Positions 28,194-38,000 of a stretch of 40,228 nucleotides of DNA are shown here, piece after piece. The notes beneath the pieces were generated by a model that did not search any database, was not told where the DNA came from, and saw nothing but the letters and a program-made list of their open reading frames with translations. The stretch is from Polaromonas sp. (GTDB lineage: Bacteria; Pseudomonadota; Gammaproteobacteria; Burkholderiales; Burkholderiaceae_C), in assembly GCA_013298815.1 (NCBI GenBank), contig JAAFJF010000028.1, positions 1 to 40,228 of the forward strand, written 5' to 3'. Every line of letters begins with the position of its first letter. Position 1 is the first letter of the stretch. Position numbers and translations under genes: made by a program.

Positions 28194-30767
28194 CTAATTG
28201 GCGATGGCCTCTAGCAACTCAGTTTCAATCTCAATCTGCGCCTTATTGTGTTGCAAGGCTGCACCCGCTATCAAAAATGTATCTTCAACGCGTTCACCCA
28301 ATGTGGTGACTTTGGCAAGCTGCAAATTGAGTTTATGCTTTGCTAAAACCCGCGCTACGCAATAGAGTAAACCTGCTCGGTCGCTTGCTGAGATATTCAG
28401 CAACCAGCGCTGCGCTTTCTCATCAGGTTTTAAGTCGACACGCGGCGTGATGGGAAAGCTTTTCACGCGGCGCGACACTCTGCCGCGCAAAGGTTGCGGT
28501 AATGTGCCCTGTGCATCAATGGTGCGTGTTAGATCGGCTTCCACCATGCCGGTGAGCTCTCGGTAATGCTCGGGCAGCGTCGCGGTGACGATTTGAAATG
28601 TATCAAGCGCATGGCCGTCGTTGGCGGTATGTACTTTAGCATCCAAAATACTGAAACCCGCTTGGTCAAAATAACCGCAAATTCGCGCAAATAAGTCGCT
28701 TTGGTCTGGCGTGTACACCACCACTTGCAAGCCCTCGCCCAAGGGCGATGCGCGGGCGCGAACGATGGGTTTGTCACTACCGACTAGGCGTGACAACTGC
28801 CGTGCATGCCAAGCGATGTCTTGCGCATCGTGTCGCATGAAGTAACTGACATCTAGGGTGTCCCACAGCGCTTTATGACCTTCAAAGGGTTCTGCAAAGA
28901 GGGCAAGATTCACCAAGGCCTCGTTCTTGCGCGCCTGCGCCTCAGCATCAGGGTCAGGTGCACGCCCACCCAAAGTACGTAGCGTCATGCGGTAGGCGTC
29001 TTCTAAGAGTTTTCCTTTCCAAGCATTCCATACTTTGGGCGATGTTCCACGAATATCAGCCACAGTCAACAAATAAAGCGCTGTTAAATTGCGCTCATTG
29101 CCCACACGTTTGGCAAAGCTAGCAACCACATCTGGGTCACTCATGTCCTCTTTCTGGGCTATGTGACTCATGGTGAGATGCTCGGAGACTAGAAATTCGA
29201 TGAGTTTGGCATCTGCCTTTTCAATGTGGTGTAGCTTACAGAATTTACGAACCTCAAGCCGCCCTAGCTGCGAGTGGTCACCGCCACGGCCTTTAGCAAT
29301 ATCATGAAAGAGAGCCGCTGCGTACAAAATCCAAGGCTTATCCCAACCTGCTGCTAGCTGCGAACAAAACGGATATTCATGCGCGTGCTCGGCCATGAAA
29401 AAGCGGCGCATATTGCGCAGCACCATCAAAATATGCTGATCAACCGTGTAGACGTGGAACAGGTCATGCTGCATTTGTCCCACAATTTTTCGGAACACCC
29501 ACAGGTAGCGCCCTAAAACCGAGGTTTGGTTCATCAGCCGCAGTGCATGCGTCAAACCATCTTTTTCTTGCAAAATTTGCATAAAAGTAGCTTGGTTGAC
29601 TGAGTCTAGGCGATAGGCAGTGTTCATGACATGCCTTGCATTGAACAAAGCGCGTAATGTGCGAGCAGACAAGCCTTTTAGACCAGGCGTGGTCTGGTAT
29701 AGCAAAAATGTTTGCAAGATTGCATGTGGATGCTGTATGTAAACATCATCATTGAGCACCTCAATCATGCCGGCTTTTTCACCAAAAAAAGCGTTAATGG
29801 GTCGAACCTCTTGGCTGTCTTGGTACAAGCGCTCTTCGATATTGAGTAGTAAAATTTGATTCAACTGGGTTACGGCTTTTGCAGCCCAATAGTAACGGCG
29901 CATCAATTGTTCGCTAGCCCGTTTATTGGATTTTTTGATATCAGTTGTATAGCCAAATGACTCGGCTGCTACCGTTTGCAAATCAAAAACTAAACGATCC
30001 TCGCGGCGATTAGCAATGATGTGTAAGCGCGCTCGAATCAAACTAATCAGTGCCAAATTGCGCTTGATTTGGGTCACTTCAAATGCTGTTGCCAAGCCAT
30101 TTGTTGCCAACTCGTCCCAGTTGTTGCCCAGATTTGCTGCATTGGCGACCCATAAAATCACCTGCAAATCACGCAAACCACCGGGTGATTCTTTGCAATT
30201 CGGCTCAAGCGAGTAGGGTGTATCTTCAAATTTGTGGTGTCGTTGACGCATTTCGAGCGTTTTGGCGACATAAAAAGCCTTAGGGTCAATGCAGGCTCTG
30301 AATCTCGCAAAAAAATGCGCGTAGAGCGTTTTGCTTCCTATTATCAGTCGTGATTCCAGCAGGCTAGTCTGCACCGTCACATCGTTTTCTGCTTGAGCGA
30401 TGCAGTCGGCTACGTTGCGCACGGACGAGCCAATCTCTAAACCAGCATCCCAGCAGCTGCTGATGAAGGTTTCAATCCGTGTTTTGACTACAACATCCGT
30501 TTCAGGAAGTACGCCATCAGGCAGGAGTAAGAGTACATCGATGTCTGAGTGTGGAAACAGTTCCGATCGGCCAAATCCACCTACCGCTAAGAGGGCATAG
30601 TCGGCGGGAAGTTCAGCGTTTTGCCAAAGCGATTTCAGCATCTCATCGGCAATATTCGAGAGTTTCAGTAAACGACTGTTGATGCCGCGTGTAGAGGCAC
30701 CCGTTTGCAGTAAAGCGTCTAAAACGACACGTTTTTTCTTTTGAAGAAGATCTCTTGAATTAAACAT
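28194..30767 (-). CDS. glnD: Bifunctional uridylyltransferase/uridylyl-removing enzyme GlnD
   Basis: An 857-residue nitrogen sensor that uridylylates PII proteins at low glutamine and removes UMP at high glutamine. The nucleotidyltransferase motif is VGGFGRSELFPHSDIDVLLL (about 62-81) with the metal Asp pair in SDID. The GlnD middle domain (LEPNCKESPGGLRDLQVILW) follows. The HD domain has His488-Asp489 in AALFHDIAKGRGGDHSQLG. Two ACT domains lie at about 680-760 and 785-857 (VVVYTPDQSDLFARICGYFDQAGFSILDAKVHT and LLNISASDRAGLLYCVARVLAKHKLNLQLAKVTT). The length is normal. It lies 54 bp downstream of map on the same strand, with repeat R9 in the gap, and ends 6 bases from the convergent def. Confidence 0.97.
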   Translation of the reverse strand: MFNSRDLLQKKKRVVLDALLQTGASTRGINSRLLKLSNIADEMLKSLWQNAELPADYALLAVGGFGRSELFPHSDIDVLLLLPDGVLPETDVVVKTRIETFISSCWDAGLEIGSSVRNVADCIAQAENDVTVQTSLLESRLIIGSKTLYAHFFARFRACIDPKAFYVAKTLEMRQRHHKFEDTPYSLEPNCKESPGGLRDLQVILWVANAANLGNNWDELATNGLATAFEVTQIKRNLALISLIRARLHIIANRREDRLVFDLQTVAAESFGYTTDIKKSNKRASEQLMRRYYWAAKAVTQLNQILLLNIEERLYQDSQEVRPINAFFGEKAGMIEVLNDDVYIQHPHAILQTFLLYQTTPGLKGLSARTLRALFNARHVMNTAYRLDSVNQATFMQILQEKDGLTHALRLMNQTSVLGRYLWVFRKIVGQMQHDLFHVYTVDQHILMVLRNMRRFFMAEHAHEYPFCSQLAAGWDKPWILYAAALFHDIAKGRGGDHSQLGRLEVRKFCKLHHIEKADAKLIEFLVSEHLTMSHIAQKEDMSDPDVVASFAKRVGNERNLTALYLLTVADIRGTSPKVWNAWKGKLLEDAYRMTLRTLGGRAPDPDAEAQARKNEALVNLALFAEPFEGHKALWDTLDVSYFMRHDAQDIAWHARQLSRLVGSDKPIVRARASPLGEGLQVVVYTPDQSDLFARICGYFDQAGFSILDAKVHTANDGHALDTFQIVTATLPEHYRELTGMVEADLTRTIDAQGTLPQPLRGRVSRRVKSFPITPRVDLKPDEKAQRWLLNISASDRAGLLYCVARVLAKHKLNLQLAKVTTLGERVEDTFLIAGAALQHNKAQIEIETELLEAIAN

Positions 30768-30769
30768 GT

Positions 30770-30812
30770 AACCAGCGTTTTCGTTGCCTGAGTAGCTATA
30801 AAAAATATAGCA
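30770..30812 (+). repeat. Dispersed stem-loop repeat, copy R9
   Basis: Forward-orientation copy reading ACCAGCGTTTTCGTTGCCTG, AGTAGCTAT, then a perfect GCTAT-N7-ATAGC. It fills nearly the whole 54-bp gap between map and glnD, ending 3 bases from the glnD start codon, so the glnD leader and ribosome site region derive from the element. Confidence 0.88.
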
Positions 30813-30821
30813 ATAATTGAA

Positions 30822-31631
30822 TTACTGCTGAATGAACATCGGAGGCGGGGGGCTACCAGCGGAAAGTGTGAGCACTTCATAGCCCGTTGGCGTCACTAAA
30901 ATGGTGTGCTCCCATTGCGCTGATAGAGAGCGGTCTTTGGTCACAATTGTCCAGCCGTCTTTTTCAGGGCCATCTTTGATTTCTTTTTTGCCCAAATTAA
31001 TCATGGGTTCAATCGTGAAGGTCATGCCCACTTTGAGCTCTTCCAGCGTACCTGGTTTGCCGTAGTGCAACACTTGTGGCTCTTCGTGAAAGATACGTCC
31101 AATGCCATGACCACAAAACTCGCGTACCACGCTAAAACCATTACTTTCAGCGAATTTTTGAATAGCAGCACCGATATCACCTAATCGTGCACCAGGTTTA
31201 ACCTGCGCAATACCTATCCACATGGCTTCATAGGTCAGTGTACTTAGGCGTTTTGCAGCAATTGACACCTCACCCACATGAAACATGCGACTGGTGTCAC
31301 CGTGCCAACCTTCTTTGATGACTGTGACGTCGATGTTGACGGTATCGCCTTTTTTAAGCGGTTTATCGTTAGGAATACCATGGCAGACTTGGTGATTGAC
31401 AGAGGTACAAATTGACTTGGGGTAAGGGATGTCGCCACCGCCTGTGTAGTTAAGGGGGGCAGGTATAGCGCCTTGTACTTGAGTGATGTAATCATGCGCT
31501 AGCTTGTCAAGCGCATTTGTCGTCACCCCCGGAATTACAAAAGGGGTCAAATAGTCAAGCACTTCTGAAGCTAATTTACCCGCCACGCGCATGCCCGCGA
31601 TGCCTTGTTCGTCTTTGTATGTAATCGTCAT
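30822..31631 (-). CDS. map: Methionine aminopeptidase type I
   Basis: A 269-residue pita-bread metalloprotease removing N-terminal Met. All metal ligands are visible: Asp101 (TVNIDVTV), Asp112 (GWHGDTSRMF), His175 (GHGIGRIFH), Glu208 (FTIEPM) and Glu241 (AQWEHTILVT). His84 in NHQVCHGIP is the substrate-contacting residue. There is no N-terminal SH3-binding extension, so it is type Ia. The length is close to E. coli Map (264). It precedes glnD on the same strand. The start context GAAGGC-free leader is short; ATG 31631 gives the typical MTITYKDEQGIAGMRVAG opening. Confidence 0.97.
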   Translation of the reverse strand: MTITYKDEQGIAGMRVAGKLASEVLDYLTPFVIPGVTTNALDKLAHDYITQVQGAIPAPLNYTGGGDIPYPKSICTSVNHQVCHGIPNDKPLKKGDTVNIDVTVIKEGWHGDTSRMFHVGEVSIAAKRLSTLTYEAMWIGIAQVKPGARLGDIGAAIQKFAESNGFSVVREFCGHGIGRIFHEEPQVLHYGKPGTLEELKVGMTFTIEPMINLGKKEIKDGPEKDGWTIVTKDRSLSAQWEHTILVTPTGYEVLTLSAGSPPPPMFIQQ

Positions 31632-31684
31632 AGCCGTATTATCCCATCACGGCGGACATGCGAAGTGACAAGACACTCGTTTTG

Positions 31685-32410
31685 CTAGTAAAAAGAGGGC
31701 TTTTCTGTAGATGTTGGCGCAGGAGCAAAGCGGCGACGCGGCGTGACGCTTAATTGCATTTTCACTTGGCTAGGTGTGGCGCTCAGCGCAGTTTGTACGG
31801 GCTTTAAGTCCACAAATTGCGCGGCATGCCAGACTTTAACGGTTGCGGCACCACCAGGCAAATCTGCAAACGTAGCCACACCGTTGGCATCTGTTTTGAC
31901 TGCCCAGGGCGTGTCGCTCACTACCACATGGCCCACCATAGACCCATGTAGGTGGCAGCCCAAGAGCACAACTCCCGCGCTATCAAGTGATACGGTGCTA
32001 GATTTACCAGCAACGCCCGCTGTTTTACCACCCAAACGCAGCACAAACCCGTTTTCATCATTTCCGCTGAACTGCGCCGCCCCTGCCGCCGAGCCGCGCA
32101 CATGATGATCCCAAGGATCGTTATTTACAAACGTTACTTTTGCACCTGGGCGAACGATGGTGACTGCGGGGATGAACTGCATGCTGGCTTGCGAAATAGT
32201 CGCAGCCGCCGGAAGCAGTGTTTTGGGCGACGATACCCCGCTGGTGACCACCATCACCACAGCATCTGGCGTGGGCTTTCCATCTTTGTCTATGACATTG
32301 ACTGATAAGCTGGCTGCATAGCTAAATGTGCTTGTAGCCAAGGCGAAAACTGCCTGAGCAGCTATATTTTTAATAGTAAATAATGACGTAAAGTGGTTTT
32401 TAGAACGCAT
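31685..32410 (-). CDS. Exported cupredoxin-like protein (amicyanin-type copper site)
   Basis: A 241-residue secreted protein. The signal peptide is about residues 1-32 (MRSKNHFTSL..., cleavage near SYA); residues 11-24 of it are encoded by repeat copy R10. The middle region (about 80-165) is cupredoxin-like: VRPGAKVTFVNNDPWDHHVRG supplies the first His (102 or 103), and GVVLLGCHLHGSMVGHVVV supplies Cys152, His155 and Met158, with the C-x-x-H-x-x-M spacing of amicyanin. A C-terminal β-sandwich (KTDANGVATFADLPGGAATVKVWH) resembles carboxypeptidase-regulatory-like domains. I chose ATG 32410, which has GAAAGG upstream; a TTG at 32425 falls inside that site. A periplasmic electron-transfer or copper role is likely; the partner is unknown. 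Confidence 0.82.
   Translation of the reverse strand: MRSKNHFTSLFTIKNIAAQAVFALATSTFSYAASLSVNVIDKDGKPTPDAVVMVVTSGVSSPKTLLPAAATISQASMQFIPAVTIVRPGAKVTFVNNDPWDHHVRGSAAGAAQFSGNDENGFVLRLGGKTAGVAGKSSTVSLDSAGVVLLGCHLHGSMVGHVVVSDTPWAVKTDANGVATFADLPGGAATVKVWHAAQFVDLKPVQTALSATPSQVKMQLSVTPRRRFAPAPTSTEKPSFY
32340..32380 (+). repeat. Dispersed stem-loop repeat, copy R10, inside a signal-peptide coding region
   Basis: Plus-strand forward copy: AAGGCGAAAACTGCCTGAGC, AGCTAT, then GCTAT-N7-ATAGT. The gene is on the minus strand, so the element is read in reverse and codes for FTIKNIAAQAVFALA, part of the signal peptide of the cupredoxin-like protein. The frame used is the same as in R11 (I-x-N-I-A-x-Q-A). Confidence 0.85.
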
Positions 32411-32492
32411 TTGTGGACCTTTCAAGTAGTTTTCACGAATATCATACGCACAAGAAGGCTGTGTGGATGCAAAACAAGGATATAGAAACGAT

Positions 32493-33527
32493 CTATTGCC
32501 AATTGTCTACGGACCTCAAGATTTGAGCCAGTGAGTCATATTCATCACAGGCAATCACCTGCCGCTGCGGCATGGATCGCAGCCAAGTTAGTTGTCGTTT
32601 GCATAGCTGTCTAGTCGCAGCAATTCCTTTTTCGCGCAACTCAAAACTTGTTTTTTTATCCAATTCGGCGTCTTGCACAGCATCCAACGCTTCCCACATT
32701 TGGCGGTAGCCCACGCAGCGGATCGAGGGAGTGCTCAGCAACAAATCACCCCGCCTACGTAAGCCACGCACCTCTTGTTCAAAACCGTTTTGCAGCATCA
32801 CATCAAAACGCTGCGCTATACGCTGATGCAGCCAAGAACGGTCACGTGGTTCGAGGGATATAAACAGCGGCTTAATGTAGATGGATTGGCTTGTATTAAA
32901 CGTTTTTTCAGCCTGAGTAGCTATATTTTGTATAGCAAATTCTGTTGAATTTTGGCGTTTATGAAACGACGAAATTGGCTGACCAGAAAGTCGATACACT
33001 TCAAAAGCGCGTTGAATACGCTGCGCATCATTAGGCTGCAGACGCGCTGCCGTGATCGGGTCAATCACGCCTAATTTGACATGCATAGCTGGCCAGCCGA
33101 TCAGGGCAGCTTCTTGCTCCAATTCGGCGCGAATGTCAGCATTCGCTGTGGGCATGTCGTCCAAGCCGTCAAACAGTGCTTTGAAATACAGCATTGTGCC
33201 GCCTGCCAGCAGCGGCAAATGACCGCGGGCTGTGATTTCTGCCATCAAGCGCTTGGTGTCTTTGACAAACTCAGCCGCAGAGTAAGGCTGTAGCGGGTCA
33301 CGAATGTTAATCAAATGGTGTGGCACTGCGGCTAGCTCTGTCGAGCTGGGCTTGGCTGTACCAATGTCCATGTCGCAATAGACCAAGGCGGAATCTACGC
33401 TGATGATTTCAACAGGTTTTTTGTCCATCAAGTGCGTAGCAATGGCCAATGCTGCCGCTGTCTTACCCGAAGCAGTAGGACCAGCTAAGCAGATGCATTG
33501 GTTCAAAGCGAACTTATTGTTTTGCAT
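32493..33527 (-). CDS. miaA: tRNA dimethylallyltransferase MiaA, with repeat-encoded insertion
   Basis: A 344-residue enzyme that prenylates A37 of tRNAs reading UNN codons. The P-loop is GPTASGKT (16-23). Other motifs are [22 protein letters not shown] (substrate Asp in SVDS), [62 protein letters not shown] and [23 protein letters not shown] with KRQLTWLRS. Between SGQPIS and the FISLEPRDR strand lies an insertion, of which residues about 197-210 ([14 protein letters not shown]) are encoded by repeat copy R11. I chose ATG 33527 (MQNNKF), overlapping the MFS gene by 14 bases; earlier starts at 33539 and 33563 are possible but lack a ribosome site. Confidence 0.94.
   Translation of the reverse strand: MQNNKFALNQCICLAGPTASGKTAAALAIATHLMDKKPVEIISVDSALVYCDMDIGTAKPSSTELAAVPHHLINIRDPLQPYSAAEFVKDTKRLMAEITARGHLPLLAGGTMLYFKALFDGLDDMPTANADIRAELEQEAALIGWPAMHVKLGVIDPITAARLQPNDAQRIQRAFEVYRLSGQPISSFHKRQNSTEFAIQNIATQAEKTFNTSQSIYIKPLFISLEPRDRSWLHQRIAQRFDVMLQNGFEQEVRGLRRRGDLLLSTPSIRCVGYRQMWEALDAVQDAELDKKTSFELREKGIAATRQLCKRQLTWLRSMPQRQVIACDEYDSLAQILRSVDNWQ
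32900..32938 (+). repeat. Dispersed stem-loop repeat, copy R11, in frame inside miaA
   Basis: Plus-strand forward copy: AACGTTTTTTCAGCCTGAGT, AGCTAT, then the perfect stem GCTAT-N7-ATAGC. The gene runs on the minus strand, so the copy is read in reverse and gives [14 protein letters not shown] of MiaA, sharing frame and the pattern I-x-N-I-A-x-Q-A with R10. Confidence 0.88.
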
Positions 33528-34707
33528 CTTGATACCCATACTTTTGTACGGCCAGCCAAGCAACAGCTGCGATACACGCAGTCCAAAACCAGACGCCTAT
33601 CACCATAGGTTTTACGCTGCCATCACCGTGTTGGCTTAACCACGTGCCCGTGGTAAAGGCTAAAACCATCATCAAAAATCCGTTGACAGCTGAAGCTGTT
33701 CCAGCAGCTTTGCCGAACGGTGCAATGGCACCAGTTTGACCGCACGGTTGATGAATGCCATGTCCTAACGCTATCAAATAAAACGGAAACAAAATAGCCC
33801 AGAAGCTGGTAACACCAACTAACCACAATGCGCCCATCAAAGATCCGCCAAAAATAGAAATACCTCCGGCTATAGCAACAGTTTGAGTTATGCCCCGACG
33901 CCGTAGCAGCCAACGACACAAAAATGTGCCTGCTATGTAGTTAGCAGACATGCCAAACATGATCAGACCATACCTAGCGCTTGAAAAACCAAAAATTTTG
34001 ATAAAAACAAACGATGACATTGCCAAAAAGACAAACAGCACAGCAAAAGATGCCGATGACAAGGCGGAGTAGGTTAAAAATGTAGGGTTTTTAAGTATGT
34101 TCCACCAGTTGCGCAGCATGCTTTCAGGCTCTAAAGCGCGCAGATTTTTTTGCTGCACACTTTCTTTGAAAAAAATGGCGATGAGAGCCAATGACAATGC
34201 ACCAAACACAGCCATAGCCAACAGCGCCGCTTTTGCGCTGATATGTTCAGCTAAAAAACCGCCCAGCGTCGGGCTAAAGCACGCGAGCACGCCCAAGCCA
34301 GTTAATCCTTGCGACATGACCTGCGCGCCCTCGACAGGGTTGTATAAATCTCGAACAAGTGCACGCCCGCACATGACTACTGCACCCATACTCAAGCCCT
34401 GCCAAACACGCCAAGTTATAAGTAGCTCAATAGAATCCGCCCACGCTGCACCTATTGCAGCTAGGGTATACATGGTCAAACCCACCAAAAGGATAGGCTT
34501 GCGTCCAAATCTGTCTGACAGTGGTCCCCAAGCGAGTTGAGAAATACCAAAAGCTAATAAAAGCGAAGATAAAGTGTATTGAGCTTGTGCCATCGATGCG
34601 CCAAAGCCTTCAGCAATGGCGGGTAGGGCGGGTAGGTACAAATCAGTTGTGACAGGCTGAATCCCCATAAGTAAGGCAAGGACTAGTACGACTGTAATTT
34701 TAGGCAT
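33514..34707 (-). CDS. MFS drug-resistance transporter, Bcr/CflA family
   Basis: A 397-residue inner-membrane protein with 12 predicted helices. The opening [27 protein letters not shown] and motif [12 protein letters not shown] (61-71) between helices 2 and 3 are characteristic of the Bcr/CflA branch (DHA1), as is the RALVRDLY segment with the conserved Arg after helix 4. A mid-protein cytoplasmic loop ([21 protein letters not shown]) separates the two six-helix halves. Homologues export bicyclomycin, chloramphenicol or sulphonamides by proton antiport; the substrate here is unknown. The 3' end overlaps miaA, so the two may be co-transcribed. It is divergent from the giant surface-protein gene across 371 bp. 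Confidence 0.92.
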   Translation of the reverse strand: MPKITVVLVLALLMGIQPVTTDLYLPALPAIAEGFGASMAQAQYTLSSLLLAFGISQLAWGPLSDRFGRKPILLVGLTMYTLAAIGAAWADSIELLITWRVWQGLSMGAVVMCGRALVRDLYNPVEGAQVMSQGLTGLGVLACFSPTLGGFLAEHISAKAALLAMAVFGALSLALIAIFFKESVQQKNLRALEPESMLRNWWNILKNPTFLTYSALSSASFAVLFVFLAMSSFVFIKIFGFSSARYGLIMFGMSANYIAGTFLCRWLLRRRGITQTVAIAGGISIFGGSLMGALWLVGVTSFWAILFPFYLIALGHGIHQPCGQTGAIAPFGKAAGTASAVNGFLMMVLAFTTGTWLSQHGDGSVKPMVIGVWFWTACIAAVAWLAVQKYGYQDAKQ

Positions 34708-35078
34708 GCAGCTAATAAATGACTTGTTTCAAAGCGCCTAGCCTAGCAGATGTAGGTAAGGAGTTATTTAAGAAAAGTTTTATTTTTCATAAACCACAAA
34801 CCTTTAATATTTTAAAAGATGAAAGTATTTATAAAGTACTCATTTGAGGTGAATACTTTTATATAGCATCATCAATCAGCCTGATAAGTGAAGTAAGTCA
34901 CTGAAATGGAACATTATGTGTTCTTATTTCGCCATTCTTTAAGAACCCTAACAGTTAATCCGGCTGAGGGTTCTAAAATACCAATGTAACGTAAAGTAAC
35001 ATGATAAAAATCGTAACTTGATTTAAATCGTTACACATCACATCACAGCAAACAAATTATCGCGAGCACAACATAAAA
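34708..35078. other. AT-rich intergenic region upstream of the giant repeat protein
   Basis: This is the only gap over 300 bp. It is markedly AT-rich compared with the neighbouring genes and lies between divergent genes, so it should hold both promoters. I see an inverted repeat AGAACCCT (34942-34949) and AGGGTTCT (34967-34974) with a 17-base loop, and a cluster of GTAAC-type motifs at about 34986-35035 including GTAAC-N12-GTTAC. No small gene, tRNA or dispersed-repeat copy was found. The AT-rich composition might mark silencing by H-NS-like proteins, which is a guess. Confidence 0.6.
34942..34974. promoter_or_regulatory. Inverted repeat in the divergent promoter region
   Basis: AGAACCCT and AGGGTTCT form an 8-bp inverted repeat separated by 17 bases, 105 bp upstream of the giant surface-protein start. 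It could be an operator or the hairpin of a 5' leader. No T tract of terminator type follows directly. Confidence 0.4.
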
Positions 35079-38000
35079 ATGATTGAGCAAACTAAAGGTA
35101 TCAGCTTAAAAGTGCTGAGAATCCTGTTGATTTTTAGTGTTTTTGCATGTTTCGGAGCGCAAGCCGCGTATGTGCAGGTCTACAACACGATTCAAAAAGG
35201 TAAAGTTGTATTTACTGGAAATACATTGAATCTGAATTCTCTAACTGCTGCGGGTCAATCTGGGGCATTTATTACCACTGATACATCTTTGCAAGTGGCG
35301 GGCTATCCGGCTGGAACCACACAGCTCTATACTCAAAATAGTTCACGTGCAAATTTGTATATTCCATCTACAGCGACCGTGTTGTATGCTGAACTTATTT
35401 GGGGGGCAAACACAGTGGGGGTGCCGGTACGTTTGCCGCAAGCCTCTGCCACATTGAATGATCCAGTCAGTTTTACCACCCCAAACGGCACATATTCCAT
35501 TTCGCCGAATGCAGTTACAGCTGGCTCTAACGCGACTTACTACACACGTTCTGCAAACGTCACAGGTTTGGTGCAACTCGCTGGAAGCGGAACCTATACG
35601 ACCGGTAATGTTCCTGCATTAATCAACACCTCTACCACTGACGGCGCAGGCTGGACGCTTGCAGTCGTCTTATCCGACACATCAGAGGTGGCGCGAAATC
35701 TTACTTTATTTGTTGGATCTGAATTGTCTGGTTCAGCACCGGCCATCGTAAGCGGCTTTTGTACGCCAGTATCTGGTCCTGTAAACGGTCGTCTTCTTGT
35801 CAGCGCTATCGAGGGTGATGCCAGTATTTCTGGCGACTCCATGGGGTTTGGCGCCACGTCCGCCTTGGCTGGTACTAATAGTGTTTTTGGTCCCAATAAT
35901 GCAGCCTCTAACTTTTTTGCAAGCCAGATCAATGGCGATACTGGTACCTTGGAAACTTCTGGTACTTTCGGCACTAGCAACCACCCAGTTGGTGGCAATA
36001 CTGCGTCATCACGACAAGCGTGGGACATAACAAATGTTGATGTTTCAAGCTTTCTGACCAATTCGCAAACCACCGCATTTGCACAAGGGCGTACAACTGG
36101 CGACGTTTATGCCATCAATGCTTTAGCTATGCAAATCAACGTTACTTCGCCCGTGTTTCCTATTACAGTTAAATCAGTCAGCAAGAGCTCAACTTTTGCC
36201 GGCGATACGCTACGTTATACGGTTAATTTAGATAACACTGCTGGTAATGGTGCAGCGAACAACGTTACATTTTTTGATGCTATTCCAGCAGGTATGGTTT
36301 TCGTGCCCAATAGCGTGACTGTCAACGGTGTTGCTCAGCCAGGAGCAGATCCTACGAGCGGAGTCAATATTGGTAATGTGCCTGTTGGTGCGGTTGTAAC
36401 GGTTGGATTTGACGTGAATGTGGTTTCTTTGCCAGCTTCTCCTTCACCAGCAACTTTTAACAATACCGCTAATTGGACGTACACATATGTCGCATGCGCA
36501 GGCGTCATAGCACAATCTGGCAGCGTGACTACAAACACTGTAACCACGTCAGCAGCACGACTGGAGCCTGTCAAATCTGTATCGCCGACAGGTGCATTGA
36601 TTGGTGGACAGACGGCAACCTACACAATTTCTATGCCTAATACGGGACAATTGAATACTGCTGGAACAACTTTGGCTGACTCAATTCCAGCAGGAACTGC
36701 TTATGTCGTTGGCAGCACAAAATTAAACGGTGTAAGCGTGCCAGACAGTGTCGGTGGAATCATGCCGTTTTCGACGGCTGCATTGGTCAACAGCGCGGGG
36801 CAGCCGCCCGGAGTGATTGCCTTTGGCAACGCTGCAACTGTTCAATTCAGTGTTGTCGTAACAACCGGCGGCATTATTAATAACGTGGCGACCGTAGACC
36901 CTGACGGGGCTGGGCCTGGTACTGGCATCACAGTATCGGCAGTCAATAGCGGTCTTGTGGGTCCCTCTGTCGCAAAAACTTTTTTACCGTCTACCATTGG
37001 TGCGGGAAGTAAATCTACCCTAACTGTTACTTTGACTAACCCAAATGGAACGACTATCACAGGTGCAAGTGTTACTGATAATTTACCCAGTGGCATGGTG
37101 ATAGCAAACCCCGCAAACGCAACTACTAATTGTCCCGGAGGTACTGCGTCGGCAGCCGTTTCAGGTATTACGCTATCGCTAAGCGGTGCGGCTTTGCCTG
37201 CTTCTGGTTCCTGTACATTCTCTGCAGACGTTACTTCGGCCGTCGCTGGGAGCTACACCAACACGATTCCAGCTGGTGCCGTATCGAGTAACAACGCGGG
37301 CACGAATACGCCCACCAGCCAAACATTGACTGTGACGCCTGCACCATCAGTTAGCAAGTCTTTTATTCCCAGTACGGTAGCGCCTAATGCGGCATCAACG
37401 TTGACGATCACACTCACAAACCCCACGTCTTCAGCATTAACCAATGCAACATTTACGGATTTTTTCCCAAATATTGGTGCCGGTGCGCCAGGTAATATGA
37501 CCTTGTTTGATACCACCACCACCAATAGTTGTGGCGGCATACTAACTGATACTACTGGTGTAGCACTCGCAACTGGTAGCAGTGGTATCAAATTGACTGG
37601 GGGCTCGATTCCCGCGACAAATGTTTGTACGATAACTGTGCGGGTTCAAGGATCTGCTGGCGGGTCTTATGGGAACACAATTCCAGTTGGCGGTCTTACA
37701 ACCAGTGGAGGGGCGAACACAGCTCAGGCAGCGGCGACATTGCAAATCGCAAGCCCTCAAGTGAGTAAATCCTTTGCTACTTCTACAGTTGCAGCTAATA
37801 CGCCGACTGCAATGACAATCACATTGACCAATGTCAGCGGTGTTGCTGTCACAGGACTTGCATTTTCTGATGTATATCCTTCTGATTTAGTGAACAGTAC
37901 AACCACGGTAACCAACACTGGTTGTGGTGGTACCCCTACAGCGAGTGCTATAGCAACCAACCCTGGTACATTAACTTTTACAGGAGGCACGCTTGCTGCA

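Noticed and set aside
33540-33570. ACGGCCAGCC with CAGCTG near the miaA start, resembling the 5' part of the dispersed repeat.
   Set aside because: No core or stem-loop follows, so the similarity is probably chance.
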